Assembly: GCA_035294855.1 (NCBI GenBank)
Contig: DATGKD010000231.1
Coordinates: 1 to 22,980 of the forward strand
Source: DATGKD01 sp035294855
Lineage (GTDB): Bacteria > Actinomycetota > Acidimicrobiia > Acidimicrobiales > UBA8190
DNA length: 22,980 bases
Direction of reading: 5' to 3'
Of this stretch, positions 1-8,158 are shown in pieces. Within the stretch, counting starts at the first letter, position 1, and the number at the start of each line of letters is the position of its first letter. A program made the position numbers and the translations under genes. The notes under the pieces are model-generated. The model was not told the DNA's origin, searched no databases, and saw only the letters and a program-made list of their open reading frames with translations.

Positions 1-257
1 GCCGACCGGCGCCGGCGACGGCGGGCACTGCGACTGGTGCCGGGTGGACGGGACGCGCCGGAGGCGCCGTCCCCGGTGGGCTCAGCCGGTGCGCCCGCCT
101 CGACGGTCGAGGCCGGGTCCGGGCCCGGCGAGGGTGAAGCGGCCTGGGGATGGACGCCCGGGTCGGCGGTGTCCCGCCGTTCGGGGTCGGTGACTGCGGG
201 CGCAGGGGGCGGGCCGGTGGGCTCCGCCGCCGGGCGCCCGGCGCTCGTTTCGGACAT
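1..257 (-). CDS. Probable ribonuclease E/G, N-terminal fragment (cut by window edge)
   Basis: An ATG at 257 opens a frame that runs off the left edge without a stop, giving about 85 codons. The visible protein starts MSETSAGRP and is rich in Ala, Pro, Gly and Ser, ending in a run of Arg (RSARRRRRR). It looks disordered and shows no catalytic domain. A purine-rich AAAGGGA about 9 nt upstream can serve as ribosome binding site. It follows the DUF2344 gene on the same strand after 24 nt. In many actinobacteria the gene after the TIGR03960/DUF2344 pair is rne/rng, and actinobacterial RNase E carries a low-complexity N-terminal extension before its S1 and catalytic domains. The name rests on this gene order, not on a visible catalytic motif; any protein with a disordered N-terminus could fit. 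Confidence 0.55.
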   Translation of the reverse strand, partial: MSETSAGRPAAEPTGPPPAPAVTDPERRDTADPGVHPQAASPSPGPDPASTVEAGAPAEPTGDGASGASRPPGTSRSARRRRRRS

Positions 258-281
258 GAAGACAATCCCTTTCGATACTGC

Positions 282-998
282 TCACGACGCGCGCTCCCAG
301 GTGGTGTCGTCCGGAATGCCGGTCGACACCAGGGGCTCCCAGCGGGAGCCGTCGCGTTCGATCCATTGACATGTTCTGCGGGCCGGCCCGAGCTCGACGC
401 CGATGGCCCGGGCGAGCTCGGAAGGCGGAAGCCCGCGCGGCCGGGTGGCGAGCTCGGCGTGGAGCCGTGCGCCCTGCCCGGCGCGTCGGGCGGTGAGCGC
501 GAGAAGCGAGGGGCGCACGTCGTCGGTGACGACGTGGCCCTTGCGCTCGCGCTCGAGGGGCAGGACGCTCGCGTCGAGCGCCTGCCTGATTGCTGCTTCC
601 AGGCGACCGGGCGACGTGCCCGGCACCTCGATCTCCCACTCGCAGGAGGTCACGTCCTCCTGCAGCGACCCCGTACCCGTCGGGACCACGGCCGCGGCCA
701 GCACGTCCACGCCGTCCGGCAGCAACGGGCTCAACCGGCTGAGCTCTGCCGCGGCGTCGACCCCATCGGCGTCGGTCGCCACGTCGAGGTATTCGGCCAC
801 CGACGCACATCCCGTGGGGAGTGCCAAGCCGAAGCTGAGTTGTGGCCGGGGGGTGAAACCCTCGGTATAGCGCACCGGGAATCGAGCGCGGCGCAAGGCG
901 CGCTCCCACATGCGCGCCACGTCGCGGTGGCTGGTAAAGCGCACGCGTCCCAGCTTGGAGAACCGGACGCGGATCCTGACGGGCGGCAGAACACTCAC
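282..998 (-). CDS. TIGR03936 / DUF2344 radical-SAM-associated protein
   Basis: This 238-residue protein begins at a GTG (998) overlapping the TGA of the radical SAM gene as GTGA, so the two are very likely translationally coupled. The N-terminal part reads VRIRVRFSKLGRVRFTSHRD, followed by YTEGFTPRPQLSFGLALPTG; both are hallmarks of DUF2344 (TIGR03936). Family members occur next to, or fused with, TIGR03960 radical SAM proteins. Their biochemical role is not established to my knowledge. No signal peptide or membrane segment is visible, so it should be cytoplasmic. Length is near the family norm. The frame stays open far upstream, but only inside the radical SAM gene, and the residues there do not resemble the family. 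That decides the start. Annotation by family is firm; function is unknown. Confidence 0.88.
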   Translation of the reverse strand: MSVLPPVRIRVRFSKLGRVRFTSHRDVARMWERALRRARFPVRYTEGFTPRPQLSFGLALPTGCASVAEYLDVATDADGVDAAAELSRLSPLLPDGVDVLAAAVVPTGTGSLQEDVTSCEWEIEVPGTSPGRLEAAIRQALDASVLPLERERKGHVVTDDVRPSLLALTARRAGQGARLHAELATRPRGLPPSELARAIGVELGPARRTCQWIERDGSRWEPLVSTGIPDDTTWERAS

Positions 999-2962
999 GA
1001 GGCGCCCCTGCCGGACCCGGCGAGTGCCGGCGCCCGGCTCGTGAGGAAGCGCACCGGGACACGGCCGCCGTCCGCCAGGTCCTGGCCGGTCCCCTGGCTC
1101 CCGCCCGCGGGGGGTACGGCCGAGGCCACCACATGTTCGAGGCCGTAGCCCGTGCAGGCGCCACAGTCGTAACAGGGCGTCCAGCGACAGTCCTCGAGGC
1201 CGTGCTCGCCGAGGGCGTCCTCGAAGTCCTGCCACAGGAAGTCCTTGTGGAGCCCCGCCGAAAGATGGTCCCAGGGCAGCGCCTCGTCCTGGCTGCGGTG
1301 CCGGTACACGGTGTCCTCGAGCGTGAGCCCGGCCGCTTCGAGGCCCGCGGTCCACAGGTCGAGGTCGAAGTGCTCCGACCACTCCTGGAACGTTCCGCCG
1401 TGCCGCCACACGTGCTCCACCACGGCACCCACGCGCCGGTCCCCGCGCGACACGATGCCCTCGGCGGTCGTGGCCGCCGGATCGTGCCACCGCAGGTTCA
1501 ACCCCCGGTTGCCGCGGGTGGCGTCACGCAGCAGCCCCACCTTGCGGCGCAGCTCGGTGACGGTGTTCTGGCCGAACCACTGGAACGGCGTGTGCGGCTT
1601 CGGCACGAACCCGCCCACCGACGCCGTGACCGTGACGTTGCGGTGGTAGCCCCTGCCGATCTCCACGCAGCGCGATGCGAGCGCCGCGATGCCGAGCACG
1701 TCGTCGTCGGTCTCGGTCGGCAATCCGATGAGGAAGTACAGCTTCACGCGCCGCCAGCCCTGCGAGAATGCCGCGTCGACCGCCGAGAAGAGGTCCTCCT
1801 CGCGGATGAGCTTGTTGATGACCTGCCGCATCCGCCACGTGCCACCCTCGGGGGCGAAGGTGAGGCCAGTGCGTCGCACCTTCTGGATCTCCGCCGCCAA
1901 ACCCACGGTGAACGCGTCCACCCGCAGGCTGGGCAGGCTTACCGACACCTGGCCCGAGCACTGGGGGTCGTGCACGACCTGCGTCACCGCCTCGCCGATG
2001 CCCGAGAAGTCCGCGCTCGACAACGACGTCAGCGCGACCTCGTCGTAGCCGGTGCGCGCCAGGCCGTCGCGCACCATGCGGTTGACCTGCTCGAGCGGCC
2101 GCTCGCGCACCGGCCGGGTGATCATCCCGGCCTGACAGAACCGACAGCCCCGCGTGCAGCCGCGGAACACCTCGACGTTCAGCCGGTCGTGGACCACTTC
2201 GACCAGGGGCACCAGCTGCTGCTTGGGGTACGGCCACTCGGCGAGGTCGGCGACCGTCCGCTTGTCCACGACGGGGGGCACCTCGGCGAAGCGGGGCTCG
2301 GTGGCCACGAGCCGGCCTGCGTCGTAGCGCGGCTCGTAGCAGGAGGGAACGTAGACGCCCGGCACCGCCGCCATGGCGATGAGCAAGTCGGCACGCGACC
2401 CGGTGCCACCGGCGGCATGGGTGGCGATCACCTCGGTGAGCTCGCCCACCACCTCCTCGCCGTCGCCCAGCACGAACGCGTCGACGAAGTCCGCCAGGGG
2501 CTCGGGGTTGAACGCGCAGTGGCCCCCCGCCACCACGACGGGCCCCGCTTCCCGGTCACTGCTCCGCACCGGCAGCCCGGCCAGGTCGATGAGGTTGAGG
2601 ACGTTGGTGTACGTGAGCTCGGCCGACAGGTTGAACGCCAGCACGTCGAACTCCGACGCGGCGGCGCTCGTCTCCAGGGAGAACAGCGGCACACCGGCGG
2701 CACGCATCTCGGCCTCCATGTCGGTCCAAGGCGCATACGCGCGCTCCGCGACCGCGTCGTCACGCTCGTTGAGGATCTCGTAGAGGATCTGGAGGCCCTG
2801 GTTGGGCAGGCCGATCTCGTAGGCGTCGGGATAGAGGAGGAGCCAGGCCACCTTCCCCGCAGCGTGGTCCGGGTGGCGCGCCCCGAGCTCACCGCCGATG
2901 TAGCGGGCCGGTTTGGTGACCCGGGCCAGCAGAGGTTCGATGCGTGGCCACAGCGAGGTCAT
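995..2962 (-). CDS. TIGR03960 family radical SAM protein
   Basis: This 655-residue enzyme has an N-terminal half resembling a cobalamin-binding-like domain (KVAWLLLYPDAYEIGLPNQG near residue 40, then a GDGEE segment). A radical SAM core follows. The 4Fe-4S ligands are in CTRGCRFCQ (Cys269, Cys273, Cys276), the CX3CX2C motif. Later blocks include TFAPEGGTWRMRQVINK and GLPTETDDD, typical of this family. A Cys cluster near the C-terminus (CYDCGAC) may bind another metal. The substrate is unknown. The ATG at 2962 follows mrdA by 14 nt; a GTG three codons earlier is an alternative. The 3' end overlaps the DUF2344 gene as GTGA, consistent with a two-protein unit. The association with RNase E/G, seen in many actinobacteria, hints at an RNA-related role, but that is inference. 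Confidence 0.9.
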   Translation of the reverse strand: MTSLWPRIEPLLARVTKPARYIGGELGARHPDHAAGKVAWLLLYPDAYEIGLPNQGLQILYEILNERDDAVAERAYAPWTDMEAEMRAAGVPLFSLETSAAASEFDVLAFNLSAELTYTNVLNLIDLAGLPVRSSDREAGPVVVAGGHCAFNPEPLADFVDAFVLGDGEEVVGELTEVIATHAAGGTGSRADLLIAMAAVPGVYVPSCYEPRYDAGRLVATEPRFAEVPPVVDKRTVADLAEWPYPKQQLVPLVEVVHDRLNVEVFRGCTRGCRFCQAGMITRPVRERPLEQVNRMVRDGLARTGYDEVALTSLSSADFSGIGEAVTQVVHDPQCSGQVSVSLPSLRVDAFTVGLAAEIQKVRRTGLTFAPEGGTWRMRQVINKLIREEDLFSAVDAAFSQGWRRVKLYFLIGLPTETDDDVLGIAALASRCVEIGRGYHRNVTVTASVGGFVPKPHTPFQWFGQNTVTELRRKVGLLRDATRGNRGLNLRWHDPAATTAEGIVSRGDRRVGAVVEHVWRHGGTFQEWSEHFDLDLWTAGLEAAGLTLEDTVYRHRSQDEALPWDHLSAGLHKDFLWQDFEDALGEHGLEDCRWTPCYDCGACTGYGLEHVVASAVPPAGGSQGTGQDLADGGRVPVRFLTSRAPALAGSGRGAS

Positions 2963-2976
2963 CCCGGGCACCGAGT

Positions 2977-5397
2977 CTAGAGCGGCCCCCCGCGGGGTCG
3001 GCGTCCCGCGGCCCCCGCTTGGGCCGGGGGGGACGCGATGGTCGGGTACCCGCCCGACGCCGTCGTTCCCGGCCCCGGGGCGGTGCCGTTCCCCGATGTC
3101 CCGTTGGCGTTCGCCTTCGAGGTGCCCCCTCCGCCGGATGCGGTGGTGCCGCCGCCTTGAGGGCCGGCTGCCTGGGCCGGCGCCGCCGAGGGTGGGGCCA
3201 GCCTCGTGAGCGTTTCTGGGTGCGCGACCAGGTAGTCGAAGCCCTGGCGTACGACCGGGGCGGCCGCCACCGCGCCGTACCCACCGCCCTGGACGACCAC
3301 GGCGATCAGGTACTGGGGGTTCGGCAGGGGGCCCCAGCCGATGAACCACGAGTTCGGCTGCTGCTCGTTCGTGGTGGCCGTCCCCGTCTTGCCGGCCAAC
3401 GGGAAGGTCGACAGCGGGAAGCCCTGGAACGCGCCGTACGCCGTGCCCTTCGGGTCGTCCACGACGCCCTCGAAGCCCTGGAGCATCGCCTGGTAGGTGG
3501 AGCCCGACAGGGAGATGCGGCCCTCCACCTTCGGGCTCACCGTGCGGACCACCTTGCCCTGGGCGGTGACCATGCCGGCCGCGATCTCCGGCGCGTAGCG
3601 GGTGCCGCCGTTGGCAAAGGTGGCATAGGCGACCGCCTGCTCGAGGGGGGTGATCACCGTGCCGCCCTGCCCGAAGGCGAGCTCGAGGTTGTTCCCGGTG
3701 AACCACCCGGCGTTGGGGTAGTCCTTCGGGTCCTGGGCGTGCTCGCGGGCCACCACCGACGGCGAGTCCACCCGGCCCAGGTGCGTTTCGTTGGGGAGGT
3801 CGATCCCAGTGACGTCGCCGTACCCGAGCGCGTTGGCGGCTTCCTGGATGGGGGTCTTGCCGAAACGACCCTGCTGCTGCCAGAACTGCACGCCCAGGTT
3901 GTAGAAGAAGATGTCGCTCGACACGGTGAGCGCGCGCGACACGTTGACGTATCCCGCGGCCTCGCCCTCGTTGTCGTGGTACACCGCACAACCCGACCCG
4001 CCGGTCGCGCACCCGGGGATCTGGTAAGCGCCGGTGTCGTTGTACACGTAACCCGGCGAGATGAGCCCGGTCTGCAGCGCGGCCGTCGCCGTCGCCAGCT
4101 TGAAGGTCGACCCGGGGGTGAACAGGCCCTGGATGGCGTTGTTGTTGAGCGCCCCCGAGGCCTGGATCTGGTGGTAGTGCGCGGTCGAGATCCCGTTGTT
4201 CCACCACGTGGGGTCGTAGGTGGGCGTGGACACCAGCGCGAGCACCGCGCCGGTCTGCGGGTCGAGGGCGACGGCCGCCCCCTCGTGCGAGGCGCCGTGC
4301 AACGAGTGGATCTCGGCGTCGAGAGCCTGCTGCAGCGTCTGCTGCAGCCCGGCGTCGATGTTGGTCACGAGGTCGGCGCCCGAGGTGGGCGGGGTCTCCC
4401 CGAGGCTTCCCACCACCTGGCCGTGCGCGTTCACCTCGACGCGCTGGATGCCGGGTTGGCCACGGAGGGCCGCTTCGTACTGGTCCTCGAGGCCGCTCTG
4501 CCCGTACAGGTCGCCCAGCTGATAGCCCTGCGCCTGGTGGGACTGCAGCTGCCCGCTCGAGATCTGCCCGACGTATCCCAACATCTGCACGCCGGTCTGT
4601 CCCATCGGATACGCGCGGGTGGTGTCCGCCACCGACGCCACCCCGGGGAACATCGACGCGTGCTCGCCGATGTACAGCACATCCTCGATGGGCGCGTTCT
4701 CCATGATGGGCACGGGCTTGTACGGGCTGTACTGCACGTTGGAGAGGTCCGCCTCGATCTGCGAGCTCGGCATGCCGAGCAGCGTCGCCAGCTCACCGAT
4801 GACGGCGGGGTGCTGCTGGGCGGACACACGCGACAGCGTGATGTCCCGGGTGACCTGGTCGCCCACCATGATGTTGTCGGTCCGGTCGAGCACGAGGCCG
4901 CGTGCCGCCGGCACCTCCACGTCGCGCACCTGGTTGGCCGTGACCGTCTGCGAATACGAGGACGTGTCGAGGACCTGGAGATACCAGAGCCGGATGAACA
5001 TGAGGGCGAACAACGCCAGGACCGCGAGCCCGAGGACGCGCAGGCGTATGACCGTGCGGGGCGCGGACGGCTCGCTCGCCGACATGACGCGGTCGACGAC
5101 GGACCGCCGCGGCCGCATGCGCGGGCCCCGCGGCTCGCTGGGACGCGTCTTCTTGGGCTTGGCGCGCGGCTTCGGATACATCCGGCCACCGCGCAGCCGC
5201 TGACGCAGACGGCCGGGGCGCGGGCCCGGGGGGCGCGCCGGGCGCCGCCCGACGTCCGCCGTGGCGAGCGGGCGCGACAGCCACCGGGCGCGCCGGGTCC
5301 GTCGCCAGCGGTCGACGGCGGGTCGCAGGACCGGCGGCCGCCGCGGCGTGTCCGCCGTGCGCAGCGCCCGCGCGAAGTGGCGACGGCGGACCCTCAT
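2977..5397 (-). CDS. mrdA: Penicillin-binding protein 2 (class B transpeptidase of the elongasome)
   Basis: This class B PBP cross-links peptidoglycan during cell elongation, anchored in the membrane with its catalytic domain outside. Visible features are one membrane span (LRVLGLAVLALFALMFIRLW, about residues 119-138), a PBP dimerisation domain, and then the transpeptidase domain. Its motifs are STFK (nucleophile Ser430), SSD (Ser493) and KTGTA (Lys670). The C-terminal tail is Gly/Ala/Ser/Thr-rich and looks disordered. I take ATG 5397 as start: it overlaps the mreD stop as ATGA and has GGGAGG 9 nt upstream. This gives 806 residues with a basic Arg/Pro-rich cytosolic extension of about 72 residues. 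The internal ATG at 5181 (734 residues) has only a weak ribosome binding site. Position in mreBCD-mrdA fits MrdA; no rodA follows. Confidence 0.93.
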   Translation of the reverse strand: MRVRRRHFARALRTADTPRRPPVLRPAVDRWRRTRRARWLSRPLATADVGRRPARPPGPRPGRLRQRLRGGRMYPKPRAKPKKTRPSEPRGPRMRPRRSVVDRVMSASEPSAPRTVIRLRVLGLAVLALFALMFIRLWYLQVLDTSSYSQTVTANQVRDVEVPAARGLVLDRTDNIMVGDQVTRDITLSRVSAQQHPAVIGELATLLGMPSSQIEADLSNVQYSPYKPVPIMENAPIEDVLYIGEHASMFPGVASVADTTRAYPMGQTGVQMLGYVGQISSGQLQSHQAQGYQLGDLYGQSGLEDQYEAALRGQPGIQRVEVNAHGQVVGSLGETPPTSGADLVTNIDAGLQQTLQQALDAEIHSLHGASHEGAAVALDPQTGAVLALVSTPTYDPTWWNNGISTAHYHQIQASGALNNNAIQGLFTPGSTFKLATATAALQTGLISPGYVYNDTGAYQIPGCATGGSGCAVYHDNEGEAAGYVNVSRALTVSSDIFFYNLGVQFWQQQGRFGKTPIQEAANALGYGDVTGIDLPNETHLGRVDSPSVVAREHAQDPKDYPNAGWFTGNNLELAFGQGGTVITPLEQAVAYATFANGGTRYAPEIAAGMVTAQGKVVRTVSPKVEGRISLSGSTYQAMLQGFEGVVDDPKGTAYGAFQGFPLSTFPLAGKTGTATTNEQQPNSWFIGWGPLPNPQYLIAVVVQGGGYGAVAAAPVVRQGFDYLVAHPETLTRLAPPSAAPAQAAGPQGGGTTASGGGGTSKANANGTSGNGTAPGPGTTASGGYPTIASPPAQAGAAGRRPRGGPL

Positions 5398-5921
5398 CGC
5401 AGCCGGCCTCCCGTCGCCACGCCGGGGGTCGGGCCCGGCTCGGGCACCGCCCACGCCACGATGCGCAGGACGGGGATGGCGAGCAGCGCCGCCGCCGGCG
5501 CCTCCACGGCCACCGCGGGCGCCAGGTACGAGCGCAGCATGCCGGGTTGGCCGAGCACGCCCCCCAGGATGGCGTACGCCACCATGCCCCCGGCGGTCGC
5601 GGCCCCGGCCACCACGGGCGGAAGCCACCACGAGCTGCGCACGAGGCCACGGGTGGCGATCCCGGTCCCGAAGCCGAGGAGGCAGCCGACCAGCGCGGAC
5701 AGCCCGTAGGGGGTGGGCAGGAACAAGTCGGCGACGAGCCCGGAGGCGAAGCCGAAGACGGCCCCGCGTTCTGGACCCGCGGCGTACCCGGCCGCCACCG
5801 GCAACAGGATCATGGCGTCGGGGTGGGCGCCTGCCACCCGGACCGCGTCGAGCAGGGAGTGCTGGACCACCACCACCAGGGCGATCACCAACGTCGAACG
5901 CGCGACGTCCCCGGTCTTCAT
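5394..5921 (-). CDS. mreD: Rod shape-determining protein MreD
   Basis: This 175-residue, very hydrophobic protein has several membrane-spanning stretches (for example TLVIALVVVVQHSLLDAV, ILLPVAAGYAAG, YGLSALVGCLLGFGTG and VVAGAATAGGMVAYAILGGV). MreD is the integral membrane partner that links MreC and PBP2 in the elongation complex. Sequence conservation in the family is low, so the call rests on size, hydropathy pattern and position between mreC and mrdA. The ATG at 5921 follows the mreC stop by 28 nt and has AGGAA about 10 nt upstream. The stop codon overlaps the mrdA start as ATGA, so the two should be co-translated. Confidence 0.85.
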   Translation of the reverse strand: MKTGDVARSTLVIALVVVVQHSLLDAVRVAGAHPDAMILLPVAAGYAAGPERGAVFGFASGLVADLFLPTPYGLSALVGCLLGFGTGIATRGLVRSSWWLPPVVAGAATAGGMVAYAILGGVLGQPGMLRSYLAPAVAVEAPAAALLAIPVLRIVAWAVPEPGPTPGVATGGRLR

Positions 5922-5949
5922 GTCCCCGGCGTTCCTGTGGGACGTCGGG

Positions 5950-6795
5950 TCATGCGGACGGAAGCCACTGCATGACCTCGACGTAGTCGAGTTGCACGAG
6001 ATCGGCGGCGGGCTGCGCGTAGACGGTCTCCTGGGTGGCGGACGGCGTCGACGAGAACGACGTAATCGTGGCGACGGGGACGCCCGGCGGGAACTGCGCG
6101 TGCTGCAGGCCGCTCGTCGTGAGCGGCTCCCCTTTGTGCAGCGTCGTGCCGGGCGTGACGAGATTGACCTCCAGTCGCTTCCCGAGCCCTGTCCCCTGCA
6201 CCAGCGCGAGGTCCCCACCGGGCCCGAAGCGCACGCCGACCGCCGAGGACACGTCGGTGACGAGGCGGACGTAGCAGCCCGACGCCCACACGTCGGTGAC
6301 CTGTCCCACCAGTCCGGCGCCTCCCACCACCGGCATGCCGACCGCCACGCCGGCCGCGCTGCCCTTGTCGAGCTGCACGGTGGCCGCGAAGTTCGTGGGG
6401 CTCAACGCGGTCACCTGCGCCTTGACCGTCGGCACGCCGCTCGCCCACGGCAGGTGGTCGAGCCGCTCGATGGCGCTCACCGCGCTGTCCGTCGCCGTCG
6501 TCGCCAGTTGCCGGCCCTGGAGCCGCTGCAGCTCGCTGCGCAGCTTGGCGTTCTGGGTTTCGAGCGCGCTGGCGTGGAACGCGCCCGAGAGGAAGCTCCC
6601 CACCGGCCGCACCGCGGCGTCCACGGCCCGCTGCACGGGGCTGAAGGCGTCATGGGCGGTGCGCTTCGCCCAGCTGATCGCCCCGTGCCCGTGGCCGCGG
6701 TAGTCGAGCGTGATGATCGAGATCGACGCCAGGACGAGGAGTCCGATCGTCATCCCGCGCCGCGCCCGGCGCGAGCGCCGGAACCTCCTGGCCAC
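5950..6795 (-). CDS. mreC: Rod shape-determining protein MreC
   Basis: MreC is the bitopic periplasmic scaffold of the elongasome; it binds PBP2 and, through MreD, the MreB filaments. The 281-residue product has a very basic N-terminus (RRFRRSRRARR), one membrane span at about residues 14-30, a coiled-coil stretch near 76-97 (LETQNAKLRSELQRLQ), and a beta-rich C-terminal domain containing GAGLVGQVTDV and LVTDVSSAVGV, typical of the MreC fold. The start is GTG 6795 with GAGG about 8 nt upstream. The frame is closed just before it by a TGA at 6805-6807. Beyond that stop the same frame is open again to an ATG overlapping the mreB stop (separate entry). Confidence 0.92.
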   Translation of the reverse strand: MARRFRRSRRARRGMTIGLLVLASISIITLDYRGHGHGAISWAKRTAHDAFSPVQRAVDAAVRPVGSFLSGAFHASALETQNAKLRSELQRLQGRQLATTATDSAVSAIERLDHLPWASGVPTVKAQVTALSPTNFAATVQLDKGSAAGVAVGMPVVGGAGLVGQVTDVWASGCYVRLVTDVSSAVGVRFGPGGDLALVQGTGLGKRLEVNLVTPGTTLHKGEPLTTSGLQHAQFPPGVPVATITSFSSTPSATQETVYAQPAADLVQLDYVEVMQWLPSA

Positions 6796-6804
6796 CGCGT
6801 TGCC

Positions 6805-6906
6805 TCAGGCGTCGCCGCCGGTCGGCCTCGCCGCGGACGCGCGCGCCGGGTGCCGGCCGCAGGAGATGGGGGGATCGTCGCCGCCGCGCCTGGCGCGGGC
6901 GGCCAT
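6805..6906 (-). other. 33-codon mini-ORF between mreB and mreC
   Basis: An ATG at 6906 overlaps the mreB stop as TGATG and opens a 33-codon frame, rich in Arg, Ala, Pro and Gly, ending in TGA 9 nt before the mreC GTG. It is in the same frame as mreC, so only this TGA separates the two. No Shine-Dalgarno sequence precedes the ATG, so any translation would depend on coupling to mreB. It may be plain spacer, a coupling peptide, or a relic of a longer mreC N-terminus. I do not claim a function. Confidence 0.25.
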
Positions 6907-7937
6907 CACCCGGCGGAGGAGGTGATGAGGACCTGCTTGAGCGCCTCGAACTCCTCCAGGCACTGACCGCTCCCGATCGCCACGCAGTTGAGCGGGTCGC
7001 GCGCCACGACGATCGGCATGCCCGTCTCCTCCTGCAGCCGGGCGTCGAGGCCGTGGAGCAGGGCGCCTCCCCCCGTGAGCACGATCCCCTGCTCCATGAT
7101 GTCGGCGGCGAGCTCGGGCGGCGTCTTGTCGAGCGTCACCTTCACGGCGTCGATGATGGCGGACACCGGCTCGTCGATCGCCTTGCGGATCTCCTCGGTC
7201 GACACCACGACCGTCTTGGGAAGCCCGGTCACGAGGTCGCGTCCGCGGATCTCGGCGTGGAGCTCTTCCTCCAGGGCGAACGCGGATCCGAGCGCGATCT
7301 TGATCTCTTCGGCGGTGCGCTCGCCGAGGGCGAGGCTGTATTCCTTCTTGATGTAGGAGATGATCCCTTCGTCCAACTCGTCGCCGCCGATGCGGACCGA
7401 CTGGCTGGTGACGATGCCGCCGAGGGAGATGACCGCCACCTCGGTGGTGCCCCCGCCGATGTCGACCACCATGTTCCCGGTCGGCTCGTGCACGGGCAGG
7501 CCCGCGCCGATGGCGGCGGCCATGGGCTCCTCGATGATGTAAGCCTTGCGCGCCCCGGCGTACTCGGCGGCCTCCATGACGGCGCGCTGCTCGACACCGG
7601 TGATGCCCGACGGCACGCAGATGACCATGCGGGGCTTGGCGAAGCGCCGCTGGTGCACCCGCTGGATGAAGTAGCGGAGCATCTTCTCGCAGATCTCGAA
7701 GTCGGCGATCACCCCGTCCTTGAGCGGCCGGATGGCCTGGATGTGGCTCGGGGTGCGGCCGATCATGCGCTTGGCTTCGGCTCCCACGGCGAGCGGGCGG
7801 CCGTCTTTGACGTTCACGGCCACGACCGACGGCTCGTTCAGGATGATGCCGCGGCCACGCACGTACACGAGGGTGTTCGCTGTGCCGAGGTCGACCGCCA
7901 TGTCGCGACCGAGCAGGAAGAACCGGTTGTCCGCCAT
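6906..7937 (-). CDS. mreB: Rod shape-determining protein MreB (bacterial actin)
   Basis: MreB forms ATP-dependent filaments under the membrane and directs cell-wall insertion by the MreCD/PBP2 complex. The protein shows the actin-fold nucleotide motifs: phosphate 1 (DMAVDLGTANTLVYVRGRG near the N-terminus) and phosphate 2 (DIGGGTTEVAVISLGG), plus the conserved GEHTAEEIKI-like segment (GERTAEEIKIALGSA) and VLTGGGALLHGLD near the C-terminus. From ATG 7937 it is 343 residues, normal for the family. A GTG at 7958 would add seven residues but has no ribosome binding site; GAGGTGG lies about 12 nt before the ATG. It heads mreB-mreC-mreD-mrdA and is preceded by a 221-bp gap with a candidate promoter. 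Confidence 0.96.
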   Translation of the reverse strand: MADNRFFLLGRDMAVDLGTANTLVYVRGRGIILNEPSVVAVNVKDGRPLAVGAEAKRMIGRTPSHIQAIRPLKDGVIADFEICEKMLRYFIQRVHQRRFAKPRMVICVPSGITGVEQRAVMEAAEYAGARKAYIIEEPMAAAIGAGLPVHEPTGNMVVDIGGGTTEVAVISLGGIVTSQSVRIGGDELDEGIISYIKKEYSLALGERTAEEIKIALGSAFALEEELHAEIRGRDLVTGLPKTVVVSTEEIRKAIDEPVSAIIDAVKVTLDKTPPELAADIMEQGIVLTGGGALLHGLDARLQEETGMPIVVARDPLNCVAIGSGQCLEEFEALKQVLITSSAG

Positions 7938-8011
7938 CGGGTCGGGTGTCCACCTCACCTAGATGCGGCGCCGCCGACACGGGGGCACCGTCACTGCGCA
8001 GAACCTGGCCA

Positions 8012-8040
8012 AGGCTACGGGACGTCGTCGGAGCACACAA
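8012..8040 (-). promoter_or_regulatory. Candidate promoter for the mreB operon
   Basis: On the minus strand a -35-like TTGTGT (8040-8035) and a -10-like TAGCCT (8017-8012) are separated by 17 nt. They lie in the 221-bp gap between ndk and mreB, leaving a 5' leader of roughly 65-70 nt before the mreB ATG. Spacing and hexamers fit a vegetative sigma factor promoter. The call is by eye. Confidence 0.42.
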
Positions 8041-8122
8041 CCCGGGCGGAACGCTCCCGAAGACCCCCGCAGTCCTGGGACGACGACCGCGCCCCGCCTG
8101 GCGCCGACCAGCGCTCCGCGCC

Positions 8123-8139
8123 GGGCGCCGAAGGTGCCC
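8123..8139 (-). terminator. Possible hairpin after ndk
   Basis: The minus strand reads GGGCACC-TTC-GGCGCCC, a 7-bp stem with one A/C mismatch and a 3-nt loop, about 20 nt after the ndk stop. No U-run follows. It could attenuate transcription between ndk and mreB, but it is weak and may be chance in GC-rich DNA. Confidence 0.25.
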
Positions 8140-8158
8140 AGTACCGGCGGACGACCGC

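Noticed and set aside
3001..3060. GC-rich inverted repeats near the 3' end of mrdA
   Set aside because: They fall in the coding region for the low-complexity Gly/Pro-rich tail and only 14 nt separate mrdA from the next gene, so a terminator is unlikely.
2944..5709. A 921-codon open frame on the plus strand opposite mrdA and mreD
   Set aside because: It is antisense to genes with clear catalytic motifs, is extremely rich in Arg, His, Gly and Val, and shows no domain; such frames are expected opposite GC-rich coding sequence.
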